From assembly GCF_035497915.1 (NCBI RefSeq), contig NZ_DATJCS010000020.1:1-64000 (forward strand): a stretch of 64,000 nucleotides of DNA, written 5' to 3'. Origin of the DNA: Serpens sp035497915. GTDB lineage: Bacteria > Pseudomonadota > Gammaproteobacteria > Pseudomonadales > Pseudomonadaceae. The position numbers and the translations under genes are program-made. This document shows, in pieces, positions 53,526 to 61,985 of this stretch (its first letter is position 1; each line of letters begins with the position of its first letter). Under the pieces are notes generated by a model, which ran no database searches, was not told the origin of the DNA, and saw nothing but the letters and a program-made list of their open reading frames with translations.

Positions 53526-55010
53526 ATGACCCAGCCCGCACCTTCGCCGCCGCGCCGGCTGCCGTTCAGTTATGCCCGCCGGCATGGGGTGCTGCTGCTG
53601 GAGGATCCGCAGCCCGCTTGCCTGGGGTTCCGTCCCGGTGTCGAGCCGCTCGCCCTGGCCGAGGCCCGGCGCTTCGCCGGTCGCCGCTTGCCGTTGCGCC
53701 CGCTGTCTGCCGAGGAATTCGAACGTCTGTTGGCCGGCACCTACCAGCAGGATGCCAACTCCATGCAGCTGGCCGAGGACCTGGGGGACAGCCTGGACCT
53801 GGCCGCCCTGGCCGAGCAGGTGCCGGAAACCGAGGACCTGCTGGAGCAGGAGGACGACGCGCCGATCATTCGCCTGATCAACGCCATTCTCGGCCAGGCA
53901 ATCCGCGAGAACGCCTCGGACATCCACCTGGAAACCTTCGAGAAGCGCCTGGTGGTGCGCTTCCGTGTCGACGGCCTGCTGCGCGAGGTGCTGGAACCGA
54001 GACGCGAGCTGGCGGCGCTGCTGGTGTCGCGCATCAAGGTCATGGCGCGCCTGGACATCGCCGAGAAGCGCATCCCCCAGGACGGGCGCATCTCGCTACG
54101 CATCGCCGGGCGCGAGGTGGACATCCGCGTGTCCACCCTGCCGTCGGCCAACGGCGAGCGGGTGGTGCTGCGTCTGCTCGACAAGCAGGCCGGGCGCCTG
54201 AGCCTGGCGCACCTGGGCATGAGCGAGCGCGACCGCCTGCGCATGGAGGAGACGGTGCGCAAGCCGCACGGCATCCTGCTGGTCACCGGCCCTACCGGCT
54301 CGGGCAAGACCACCACCCTGTACGCCAGCCTGGTCACCCTCAACGACCGCACGCGCAACATCCTCACCGTCGAGGACCCCATCGAATACCACCTGGAAGG
54401 CATCGGCCAGACCCAGGTGAATCCCAAGGTGGACATGACCTTCGCGCGCGGCCTGCGCGCCATCCTGCGCCAGGACCCGGATGTGGTGATGGTCGGCGAG
54501 ATCCGCGACCGGGAAACCGCCGAGATCGCCGTACAGGCCTCGCTCACCGGCCACCTGGTGCTGTCCACGTTGCACACCAACAGCGCCGTGGGGGCGGTCA
54601 GCCGCCTGGTGGACATGGGCGTCGAGCCATTCCTGCTGGCCTCGTCGCTGCTCGGCGTGCTGGCCCAGCGCCTGGTGCGCGTGCTCTGCCCGGAATGCAA
54701 GGAAGCCATCACTGCCGACGAGTCGGCCAGCGCGCTGCTCGGCCTGGAGGCGCAGCAGGCACCGGTCATCTACCGCGCCTCCGGTTGCGCCGCCTGCAAC
54801 CAGCAGGGCTATCGCGGGCGTACCGGCATCTACGAGCTGGTGGTGTTCGACGATGTCATGCGCACCCTGGTGCACAACGGCGCCGCCGAGCAGGAGCTGA
54901 TTCGCCATGCCCGCCGGCTCGGGCCGGGTATTCGCGAGGACGGCCGGCGCAAGGTGCTCGAAGGCGTGACCACGCTGGAAGAGGTCCTGCGGGTGACCCG
55001 CGAGGAATAA
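53526..55010 (+). CDS. gspE: Type II secretion ATPase GspE (XcpR)
   Basis: This 494-residue cytoplasmic ATPase powers pseudopilus assembly. It has an N-terminal domain, then Walker A LVTGPTGSGKTTTLY near residue 258, an Asp box (ILTVEDPIEYHLEGIGQTQV), Walker B RQDPDVVMVGEIRD near residue 318 and a four-cysteine zinc site (CPEC, CAAC near residues 395 and 420). ATG at 53526; the long upstream open frame crosses the promoter and is not used. First gene of a tightly packed operon. Confidence 0.95.
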   Translation: MTQPAPSPPRRLPFSYARRHGVLLLEDPQPACLGFRPGVEPLALAEARRFAGRRLPLRPLSAEEFERLLAGTYQQDANSMQLAEDLGDSLDLAALAEQVPETEDLLEQEDDAPIIRLINAILGQAIRENASDIHLETFEKRLVVRFRVDGLLREVLEPRRELAALLVSRIKVMARLDIAEKRIPQDGRISLRIAGREVDIRVSTLPSANGERVVLRLLDKQAGRLSLAHLGMSERDRLRMEETVRKPHGILLVTGPTGSGKTTTLYASLVTLNDRTRNILTVEDPIEYHLEGIGQTQVNPKVDMTFARGLRAILRQDPDVVMVGEIRDRETAEIAVQASLTGHLVLSTLHTNSAVGAVSRLVDMGVEPFLLASSLLGVLAQRLVRVLCPECKEAITADESASALLGLEAQQAPVIYRASGCAACNQQGYRGRTGIYELVVFDDVMRTLVHNGAAEQELIRHARRLGPGIREDGRRKVLEGVTTLEEVLRVTREE

Positions 55011-55013
55011 CCG

Positions 55014-56225
55014 ATGGCCGCTTTCGAATACCTGGCCCTCGATACGCGGGGCCGTCAGCGCAAGGGCATCCTGGAAGCCGACAGCAGTCGCCAGGTGAGG
55101 CAGATGCTGCGCGAACGGGAACTGGCGCCACTGGAGGTCAAGGCTGCGCGGGCCCGCGAGGCCAGCGGCAGCGGCTGGCAGCTGGTGCGTGGCCTGTCGG
55201 CGCGCGACCTGGCGCTGCTGACCCGCCAGTTGGCCACCCTGGTTCAGGCCGCGTTGCCGATCGAGGAAGCGCTCGGCGCGGCCGCCGCCCAGGCCGGCTC
55301 GGCGCGCATCCAGGCCATGCTGCTGGCGGTGCGTGCGCGGGTGCTGGAGGGCCATAGCCTGGCGGAAGGTCTGAAAGCCTTTCCGGCCGCCTTCCCCGAG
55401 CTGTATCGCGCCACGGTGGCCGCCGGCGAGCACGCCGGCCATCTCGGGCCGGTGCTCGAGCGTCTGGCCGACTACACCGAGCAGCGTCAGCAGTCGCGAC
55501 AGAAGATCCAGTTGGCGCTGCTGTATCCGCTGATCCTGCTGATCGCCTCGCTGGCCATCGTGGGTTTCCTGCTGGGTTACGTGGTGCCGGACGTTGTGCG
55601 CGTGTTCATCGATTCCGGGCAGACGCTGCCGGCGCTGACCCGTGGGCTGATCGCGGTCAGCGACGCGGTGCGCGCCTGGGGCTGGCTGGCGCTGCCGCTG
55701 CTGTGCGGCGCGCTGTTTGCTGCGCGCCGGGCGCTGCGCGACGACGCGCTGCGCCTGCGCTGGCATCGCCTGCTGTTGCGCCTGCCGCTGATCGGCGGGT
55801 TGCTGCGCACCGCCGAATGTGCGCGCTTCGCCTCGACCCTGGCGATCCTCACCCGCAGCGGTGTGCCGCTGGTGGAGGCGCTGGATATCGCCGGCCAGGT
55901 GATCGGCAACCGGCTGATTCGCGGCGAGGTACGCGAGGCGGCGCGCAAGGTGCGCGAGGGCGGCAGCCTGACCCGCGCCCTGGAGGCCACCCGCCAGTTC
56001 CCGCCGATGATGCTGCACATGATCGCAAGCGGCGAACGCTCCGGCGAACTCGATCAGATGCTGGCGCGCACCGCCACCACCCAGGAAAGCGACCTGGCCG
56101 CCCGGGTGGCGCTGCTGGTCGGCCTGTTCGAACCCTTCATGCTGGTGTTCATGGGCGCCACGGTGCTGGTCATCGTGCTGGCGATCCTGATGCCGATCCT
56201 TTCCCTCAACCAACTGGTGGGCTAA
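55014..56225 (+). CDS. gspF: Type II secretion inner membrane protein GspF (XcpS)
   Basis: This 403-residue inner membrane platform protein has two related cytoplasmic halves (RQLATLVQAALPIEEALGAA and STLAILTRSGVPLVEALDIA) and three membrane helices near residues 170-190, 220-240 and 370-395. It starts three bases after gspE. Confidence 0.95.
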   Translation: MAAFEYLALDTRGRQRKGILEADSSRQVRQMLRERELAPLEVKAARAREASGSGWQLVRGLSARDLALLTRQLATLVQAALPIEEALGAAAAQAGSARIQAMLLAVRARVLEGHSLAEGLKAFPAAFPELYRATVAAGEHAGHLGPVLERLADYTEQRQQSRQKIQLALLYPLILLIASLAIVGFLLGYVVPDVVRVFIDSGQTLPALTRGLIAVSDAVRAWGWLALPLLCGALFAARRALRDDALRLRWHRLLLRLPLIGGLLRTAECARFASTLAILTRSGVPLVEALDIAGQVIGNRLIRGEVREAARKVREGGSLTRALEATRQFPPMMLHMIASGERSGELDQMLARTATTQESDLAARVALLVGLFEPFMLVFMGATVLVIVLAILMPILSLNQLVG

Positions 56226-56228
56226 TCC

Positions 56229-56657
56229 ATGCAACGACGCACGCAGCACGGCTTCACGCTGATCGAGATCATGGTGGTGGTGGTCATCCTCGGCATCCTC
56301 GCCGCCCTGGTGGTGCCGCAGATCATGAGCCGTCCGGACCAGGCCAAGGTCACCGTGGCGAAGAACGACATCAAGGCCATTTCCGCCGCGCTCGATATGT
56401 ACAAGCTGGACAACTACAGCTACCCGAGCACCCAGCAGGGCCTGGAGGCGCTGGTGCGCAAGCCCTCCGGCAACCCGACGGCGCGCAACTGGAACCCCGA
56501 CGGCTACCTCAAGCGCCTGCCGGTGGACCCCTGGGGCAACCCTTACCAATACCTGGCTCCGGGCAGCAAGGGCGCCTTCGATCTCTATTCGCTGGGCGCC
56601 GATGGCCGGCAGGACGGTGCCGAGCTGAACGCCGACATCGGCAACTGGGACATCTGA
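56229..56657 (+). CDS. gspG: Major pseudopilin GspG (XcpT)
   Basis: This 142-residue prepilin has the peptidase site HG|FTLIEIMV with glutamate at +5 and the conserved calcium-binding C-terminal loop region (LYSLGADGRQDGAELNADIG). The sequence is very close to XcpT of P. aeruginosa as remembered, which supports naming the locus Xcp. It starts three bases after gspF. A prepilin peptidase gene is not in the window. Confidence 0.95.
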   Translation: MQRRTQHGFTLIEIMVVVVILGILAALVVPQIMSRPDQAKVTVAKNDIKAISAALDMYKLDNYSYPSTQQGLEALVRKPSGNPTARNWNPDGYLKRLPVDPWGNPYQYLAPGSKGAFDLYSLGADGRQDGAELNADIGNWDI

Positions 56658-57172
56658 TGCGCCCGCAACCTGCCAGCCGGGGCTTCACCCTGGTCGAGCT
56701 GCTGGTGGTGCTGGTGCTGATCGGCAGCCTGGTCGGCCTGGCGGTGCTCGGTGGCGGCTTCGCCGGCCCGGCCCGCGAGCTGCGTGGCGAGGCCGAGCGG
56801 CTGGCCGGGCTGATCGGCGTGCTGGCCGAGGAAGCGGTACTGGAGAACCGCGAGTACGGCCTGCGTATCGACGCGGATCAGTGGCAGGTCCTGGCGTACG
56901 ACGGCGACCGCTGGGCGCCCTGGGAAGACCGGCCCGCGCAGCGGTTGCCGCATGGCGTGCAGGCCAGCCTGGAAATCGAGGGCCGGCCGCTGCGGGTCGC
57001 CGGTGCGAAGGGACCGGCGGCTGCCGCCCCGCAGGTACTGATTCTCTCCAGCGGCGAGATCAGCCCGTTTCGGCTGGAACTGGCCGAGCGGCGCGCCGCT
57101 GGCCTGCGCCTGGAGTTGAGCAGCGACGGCTTTCGTCTACCCCGCGTGCAGACCCTCGGAGCGGGCGGATGA
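56657..57172 (+). CDS. gspH: Minor pseudopilin GspH (XcpU)
   Basis: This 171-residue prepilin has the processing site RG|FTLVELLVVLVLIG and a variable beta-rich C-terminus. The ATG overlaps the gspG stop by one base (TGATG). Long upstream frame is not used. Confidence 0.92.
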   Translation: MRPQPASRGFTLVELLVVLVLIGSLVGLAVLGGGFAGPARELRGEAERLAGLIGVLAEEAVLENREYGLRIDADQWQVLAYDGDRWAPWEDRPAQRLPHGVQASLEIEGRPLRVAGAKGPAAAAPQVLILSSGEISPFRLELAERRAAGLRLELSSDGFRLPRVQTLGAGG

Positions 57173-57546
57173 AATCGGCGCGTGGCTTCACCCTGCTGGA
57201 GGTGCTGGTCGCCCTGGCGATCTTCGCCCTGGTCGCCGCCAGCATCCTCACTGCCAGCGCGCGCAGCCTGCAGACCGCCGCGCGCCTGGAGGACAAGACC
57301 CTGGCGCTGTGGATCGCCGACAACCAGCTGATCGAGCTGCAGCTGGAAGAGCCGCCGCCGGGCGAGGGCAATCGTCAGGGCCGGCTGGACTACGCCGGGC
57401 GCCCCTGGCAATGGCAGGCGCGCATCGGTTCGACGGCGCATCCGGCCCTGCGCCGGGTGGAACTGTGGGTCGCCCGGGGCGGCGAAAGCCTTGAACGCGA
57501 ACAGGCACTGCTGGCGCTGAGCGGATTCCTGGAGGTTGCGCCATGA
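57169..57546 (+). CDS. gspI: Minor pseudopilin GspI (XcpV)
   Basis: This 125-residue prepilin has processing site RG|FTLLEVLVALAIFAL and the typical DNQLIELQL segment. It overlaps gspH by four bases. In the family it nucleates the pseudopilus tip with GspJ and GspK. Confidence 0.93.
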   Translation: MKSARGFTLLEVLVALAIFALVAASILTASARSLQTAARLEDKTLALWIADNQLIELQLEEPPPGEGNRQGRLDYAGRPWQWQARIGSTAHPALRRVELWVARGGESLEREQALLALSGFLEVAP

Positions 57547-58169
57547 GGGCTGCGCGCGGCTTCACCCTGCTGGAGCTGCTGATCGCCATTGCCCTGTTCG
57601 CCCTGCTCGGGGTGGGCACCTACCGGCTGCTGGACAGCGTGCTGCGCGTCGACGAGGCAACCCGGCAACAGGAACAGCGCCTGCGCGAATTGACCCGGGG
57701 CATGGCCGCCTTCGAACGCGACCTGCGCCAGGTGCTGGCGCGGCCGGTGCGCGCGCCCTACGGCGACAGCCTGGCCGCGCTGCTCGGCGAGGGGCGCGAG
57801 CGGCAGACGCTGGAATTCACCCGCACCGGCTGGCGCAACCCCACCGACAGCGTGCGCTCGCGCTTGCAACGGGTGCGCTGGGAGGTCCGTGACGGCTACT
57901 GGGAGCGCCGCTACTGGCCGGTGCTCGACCAGGCCCAGGACAGCCAACCGCAGGTGCAGCAGGTGCTCGACGGGGTGAGCGGCTGGCAGGTGCGCTACCT
58001 CGACCAGGATGGCAACTGGCAGGACAGCTGGCCCGGCGGCGTCGACGAGCAGAGCCTCGGCAAGCTGCCGCGCGCCGTGGAGCTGCGCCTGGAACATCGC
58101 CATTACGGCGTGCTGCGTCGGCTGTTCCGGTTGCCCGACACGGACGCGGGCAGCGAGGCGGGCGCATGA
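57543..58169 (+). CDS. gspJ: Minor pseudopilin GspJ (XcpW)
   Basis: This 208-residue prepilin has processing site RG|FTLLELLIAIALFAL, RLRELTRGMAAFERDLRQVL and the C-terminal LPRAVELRLEHRHYG. It overlaps gspI by four bases. Confidence 0.93.
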   Translation: MRAARGFTLLELLIAIALFALLGVGTYRLLDSVLRVDEATRQQEQRLRELTRGMAAFERDLRQVLARPVRAPYGDSLAALLGEGRERQTLEFTRTGWRNPTDSVRSRLQRVRWEVRDGYWERRYWPVLDQAQDSQPQVQQVLDGVSGWQVRYLDQDGNWQDSWPGGVDEQSLGKLPRAVELRLEHRHYGVLRRLFRLPDTDAGSEAGA

Positions 58170-59128
58170 ACGGGCAGCGCGGCGTGGCCCTGATCACCGT
58201 GCTGCTGGTGGTGGCGCTGGTCACCGTGGTGGGTGCCGGGCTGATCGCCCGTCAGCAGCTGGCGATCCGCAGCAGCGGCAATCTGCTGGTGCACAACCAG
58301 GCCTGGCACTACGCCCTGGGCGGCGAGCTGCTGGCCAAGGCGATCCTGCGCGAGGACCTGCGCCGGGGTGACGCGCGCCAGCCGCTTGATCATCCCGCCG
58401 AGCCCTGGGCGCAGCCCCTGAAACCCTTTCCTTTCGATGAGGGCGGCACGCTGCAGCTGCGCATCGAGGATGCCAGCGGGCGCTTCAACCTGAACGCCCT
58501 GGCGCTGCCGGACAATGCCGGGCTGCAGGCCTTCGGCCAGTTCCAGCGGCTGTTGCGGCTGCTGGACATTGACCAGCCCTACGCCGAGCGCCTGCGCGAC
58601 TGGCTCGATGAAGACGAACAGGTCAGCCCCGGCGGCGCCGAAGACAACGACTACCTGCTGCTGGAGCCGGCTTACCGGGCGGCCAACCGGGTACTCGTCG
58701 AGCCCTCTGAGCTGCGCCTGCTGCTGGAAATGAACGAAGCGCACTACCGACAGTTACTGCCGCACGTCACGGCGCTGCCGCTGGATGCCCGGCTGAACCT
58801 GAACAGCGCCGGCCCGCTGGTGCTGGCCAGCCTGGCCGAGGGGCTGTCGCCGCAGCTGGCCCAAGGGCTGATCGTTGCCCGCGAGGGGCAGGGCTTCGCC
58901 AGCGTGGAAAGCTTCATCGCCCAACTGGGCGCCGCCGGACAGACCGTGACAGGCCAGCCGCTGGCGGTGGGCAGCCGGTATTTCCGGGTGATCGGCGAGG
59001 TGGAACTGGCCGGGCGCCGCCAGGTGCTGGTCAGTCTGTTGCGGCGCGATGCCGATGGCAGCCTGACGGTGCTGTCGCGCGATCTGGGCCAGGCCTGGAT
59101 CAACAAGGAGCGGGACGACGATGCTTGA
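58166..59128 (+). CDS. gspK: Minor pseudopilin GspK (XcpX)
   Basis: This 320-residue, large minor pseudopilin has the processing site RG|VALITVLLVVALV. It lacks the glutamate at +5, as is usual for GspK, and caps the pseudopilus tip. The FNLNALALPDN and LDARLNLNSAGPLVLASL segments are typical. It overlaps gspJ by four bases. Confidence 0.93.
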   Translation: MNGQRGVALITVLLVVALVTVVGAGLIARQQLAIRSSGNLLVHNQAWHYALGGELLAKAILREDLRRGDARQPLDHPAEPWAQPLKPFPFDEGGTLQLRIEDASGRFNLNALALPDNAGLQAFGQFQRLLRLLDIDQPYAERLRDWLDEDEQVSPGGAEDNDYLLLEPAYRAANRVLVEPSELRLLLEMNEAHYRQLLPHVTALPLDARLNLNSAGPLVLASLAEGLSPQLAQGLIVAREGQGFASVESFIAQLGAAGQTVTGQPLAVGSRYFRVIGEVELAGRRQVLVSLLRRDADGSLTVLSRDLGQAWINKERDDDA

Positions 59129-60227
59129 AACCTGGCTGTTCCTGCCGCCGGAGGCGGCACAGGGTGTGGATGCCGATCTGGCCGTGCGCAGGGTCTCCGC
59201 CGACGGGGAGGGCGACGTGTCGTTCGCCACGGCACTGGCCGAGCTGGCGGAGCCCTGGTGCCTGGTGCTGCCGGTCGGGGTGGTGACCGTCTGCGCGGTG
59301 AACCTGCCCACGCTGAAGCCGCGCTGGTTGCGCAAGGCCTTGCCGTTCGCCGTCGAGGAGTGGCTGGCCGAGGAGGTGGAAGCCTTCCACCTGGCGGTGG
59401 GGGAACGCCTCGCGGATGGTCGCCATCGGGTCTTCGCGCTGCGCCGTGACTGGCTGCGTGACTGGCTGCAGGCCTGCGCCGCACATCCACCCCGGGAAAT
59501 CCGTGTCGATGCCGATCTGCTGCCCGTGGACGGTCCGCAGCTGTGCCGGCTCGGCGACCGTTGGCTGCTGGGCGGCGACCTGCCGGTGCGGCTGGCCGTG
59601 GAGGATGCGGACCTGCCGGTGCTGCAGACGCTGTTACCCCAGCCGCTACCGGCCTGCGCGACGCCCCCGGCGGGCGAGGCCAGTCCGTATCGCTGGCTGA
59701 CCCGCTGCGCCGCCGGCTGCAACCTGGCCCAGGGCGAGTTCGCGGTGCGCGAGCCGGCGGGCGACTGGCGGCGCTGGCGCCTGCCGGCGGCTGCGCTGGG
59801 CTTGTGCCTGCTGCTGCAGTGGGGCTTCGGGCTGGCGCAGGCCTGGCAACTGCGCCACGCCGGCCAGCAGCAGGCGCAAGCCAGCGAGCAGTTGTACCGC
59901 GAGCTGTTCCCGGAGGATCGCAAGCTGATCAACCTGCGCCAGCAGTTCGACCAGCATCTGGCCGAGGGTCAGGGCCACCGCGAGGGGCTGCTCGCCCTGC
60001 TGGGGCGCGCGGGTCCGGCGCTGGCCGCCGAGGGGCGGCAGGTGAGCGTGCAGCAATTGGATTTCAGCCTGACCCGGGGCGATCTGGCGCTGCAGGTACA
60101 GGCGCCGGGCTTTGAGGCGCTGGATCGCCTGCGCCAGCGGCTGGTGGAAGCCGGGCTGGTGGTCAGGCTCGGTTCGGCGAATCGCGAGGAGGCCGGTGTG
60201 AGTGCGCGGCTGGTGATCGGAGGCTAG
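59121..60227 (+). CDS. gspL: Type II secretion protein GspL (XcpY)
   Basis: This 368-residue inner membrane protein has an actin-like cytoplasmic domain (KPRWLRKALPFAVEEWLAEE near residue 70) that binds GspE. One helix near residue 220 (LPAAALGLCLLLQWGFGLA) and a ferredoxin-like periplasmic end follow. It overlaps gspK by eight bases. Confidence 0.92.
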   Translation: MLETWLFLPPEAAQGVDADLAVRRVSADGEGDVSFATALAELAEPWCLVLPVGVVTVCAVNLPTLKPRWLRKALPFAVEEWLAEEVEAFHLAVGERLADGRHRVFALRRDWLRDWLQACAAHPPREIRVDADLLPVDGPQLCRLGDRWLLGGDLPVRLAVEDADLPVLQTLLPQPLPACATPPAGEASPYRWLTRCAAGCNLAQGEFAVREPAGDWRRWRLPAAALGLCLLLQWGFGLAQAWQLRHAGQQQAQASEQLYRELFPEDRKLINLRQQFDQHLAEGQGHREGLLALLGRAGPALAAEGRQVSVQQLDFSLTRGDLALQVQAPGFEALDRLRQRLVEAGLVVRLGSANREEAGVSARLVIGG

Positions 60228-60752
60228 ATGAAGCGTTGGAAACTTGGTCTGTGGGCCCAGCTGGCGCGCGCCAGCGATTCACCCCTGGCGCAGCGCTGGC
60301 GGCAACTGGCGCGACGCGAGCGCCAGGCGCTGGCCGCGCTCGCCCTGTTCCTGTTTGCCGTGGCGGTATACGGCGGACTGTGGCAGCCGGTCGAGCGCAG
60401 TCGCGCCGAGGCGCTGGCCGGGTTCCAGCAGCAGCGGGAACTGCAGGCCTACCTGCAGGCGCGGGCGCCGGAAGCCCGAGCGCTGAGTGGCCGCGCAGCA
60501 GCGCGGCCGGCCCCGGCCGATCTGCAGCGTCTGGTGACCGCCGCCGCCGAGCAGCAGGGGCTGGCCATCGAACGGCTGGATGCCGAAGGGGAGGGCGGGG
60601 TACAGGTCAGCCTGCAGCCCGCGCCGTTCGCCACGCTGCTGGCCTGGTTCGAGGTGCTGCAGCGGCAGGGCATTCGCATCGAGGAAGCGGGACTGGAGCG
60701 GCACGGTGAAGGGGCCGTGGTGGCCCGCCTGGGTCTGCGGCCGGTTCCGTGA
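60228..60752 (+). CDS. gspM: Type II secretion protein GspM (XcpZ)
   Basis: This 174-residue inner membrane protein has one helix (QALAALALFLFAVAVYGGLW, residues 28-47) and a periplasmic domain (ATLLAWFEVLQRQGIRIEEA). It partners GspL. Its ATG directly follows the gspL stop. Last gene of the operon; no gspN follows. Confidence 0.92.
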   Translation: MKRWKLGLWAQLARASDSPLAQRWRQLARRERQALAALALFLFAVAVYGGLWQPVERSRAEALAGFQQQRELQAYLQARAPEARALSGRAAARPAPADLQRLVTAAAEQQGLAIERLDAEGEGGVQVSLQPAPFATLLAWFEVLQRQGIRIEEAGLERHGEGAVVARLGLRPVP

Positions 60753-60796
60753 AAAGCCGGTAAGCCATTCATTTTTAAAAATTTCTTTGGCAACTG

Positions 60797-60825
60797 TTGA
60801 CTTGATCGGGGCCCCTGCGTAAAGT
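60797..60825 (+). promoter_or_regulatory. Sigma-70 promoter of the tRNA cluster
   Basis: TTGACT - 17 bases - TAAAGT is followed by a GC-rich discriminator (GCGCGCC). This is typical of stable RNA promoters under growth-rate control. It lies 20 bases before tRNA-Val. Confidence 0.82.
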
Positions 60826-60844
60826 GCGCGCCTCGCAAGGCGAT

Positions 60845-60920
60845 GGCTGATTAGCTCAGCTGGGAGAGCACCTGCATCACACGCAGGGGGTCGGCGGTTC
60901 GATCCCGTCATCAGCCACCA
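60845..60920 (+). tRNA. tRNA-Val (anticodon CAC)
   Basis: This 76-base cloverleaf has acceptor GGCTGAT/ATCAGCC, the anticodon stem CCTGC/GCAGG with loop ATCACAC, the T-loop GGTTCGATCCC, and an encoded CCA end. Confidence 0.95.
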
Positions 60921-60956
60921 TATCCTTGTGAATTCGGACGCAAGTCCGGCCGACGC

Positions 60957-61033
60957 GCAGTGGTAGTTCAGTCGGTTAGAATACCGGCCTGTCACGCCGG
61001 GGGTCGCGGGTTCGAGTCCCGTCCACTGCGCCA
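60957..61033 (+). tRNA. tRNA-Asp (anticodon GTC), copy 1
   Basis: This 77-base cloverleaf has acceptor GCAGTGG/CCACTGC, anticodon loop CTGTCAC, the T-loop GGTTCGAGTCC, and encoded CCA. Confidence 0.96.
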
Positions 61034-61122
61034 TTATTCCTCCAGTCCCGCTGTCCGGGGCTGAGATCGAAGCGAAGACTTCGATCAGAAACCGAGTTAT
61101 CGGACGCAAGTCCGGCCGACAC

Positions 61123-61199
61123 GCAGTGGTAGTTCAGTCGGTTAGAATACCGGCCTGTCACGCCGGGGGTCGCGGGTTCGAGTCCCGTCCACTGCGCCA
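61123..61199 (+). tRNA. tRNA-Asp (anticodon GTC), copy 2
   Basis: Identical to copy 1 over its full length. The 20-odd bases in front of both copies are also repeated (CGGACGCAAGTCCGGCCGAC), so the pair arose by tandem duplication. Confidence 0.96.
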
Positions 61200-61235
61200 T
61201 ACCTGATCACCTTCCCTAGCGAAGGTGGAACAAGA

Positions 61236-61260
61236 GAAGCTGCCAAGGGCAGCTTTTTTT
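61236..61260 (+). terminator. Terminator of the tRNA cluster
   Basis: GAAGCTGCC/GGCAGCTTT stem is followed by a run of seven T residues. A second hairpin (CACCTTC/GAAGGTG, 61209-61228) precedes it. Confidence 0.92.
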
Positions 61261-61326
61261 GTGCCTGCAGAAAATCACTGGCGGCACCCGCCTGGCCCGG
61301 CTGCCATTGGCCCGCGCCCGAGAACC

Positions 61327-61794
61327 TTATTCCCCCTCCTGGTCCCTTTTCTCAAGGTCACCGATGAGATATTCCATCTCGGCGATTTCGCGGCGCTGGG
61401 CGCTGATGATCTCGTCGGCCAGTTCGCGTACCCGTGGATCGCGGATCTGCGCCCGTTCGCTGGTCATGATGGCGATGGAGTGGTGGGGAATCATCGCCCG
61501 CATGTAGTCCTGGTCGTCTATCGTCGCCTGGCTGCGCACCAGCCAGAGGGCGAGCGCGAAGACCAGCAGGCTGCCCGCATAGATCGCGAGGTTGAGCGTC
61601 TTGTTGGCGTACATGTTCAGCATGAAGCTGAGCATGATCACCGCCATCGTCGCGCCCATCAGCAGGGCCATCCACAGCCGCGTTTCGCTCCACCGGACGT
61701 GCGCGAAGGCGTAGGTGTTGAGGTACATCAGGCCGAACATGAGCAGCGTCGAGGTGGCGATCATGGCGGCAAAGCGCCAATAGGACATATGCAT
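61327..61794 (-). CDS. DUF305-family membrane protein
   Basis: This 155-residue protein has about three N-terminal helices (to residue about 90) and a C-terminal DUF305-type segment with DYMRAMIPHHSIAIMTSERA and VRELADEIISAQRREIAEME. The family's MxxHHxxAxxM motif suggests metal binding. Such proteins often lie near copper genes, but none is adjacent here. ATG at 61794 has GGGAG upstream; the in-frame frame further up lacks one. Confidence 0.85.
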   Translation of the reverse strand: MHMSYWRFAAMIATSTLLMFGLMYLNTYAFAHVRWSETRLWMALLMGATMAVIMLSFMLNMYANKTLNLAIYAGSLLVFALALWLVRSQATIDDQDYMRAMIPHHSIAIMTSERAQIRDPRVRELADEIISAQRREIAEMEYLIGDLEKRDQEGE

Positions 61795-61985
61795 GGGCTG
61801 GATCTCCCGTTCCGGTGTTTCGGCACCCGGCAGACCCGCCAATCCCTCATTGAGTTCAGGAGAGCCGGCCGGCTGGGGTTGGCACCGCCTGTGCCCGTTT
61901 GTCGCATCGGCGCGAAGCTGGCTCGTTGCTTGCTATACCCCGGGGTCTATGTCAAAGCGGTGACATGTCGCCGGGGTGGTGTCCG

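Noticed and set aside
54096..56549. Minus-strand open frame of 817 codons opposite gspE/gspF/gspG
   Set aside because: Antisense shadow; the plus-strand genes have clear motifs and tight overlaps.
61930..61985. Possible FliA promoter before the second chemoreceptor gene
   Set aside because: TCAAAGCG followed by GCCGGGG has poor -10 agreement and 10-base spacing, unlike the good match at 24362-24388.
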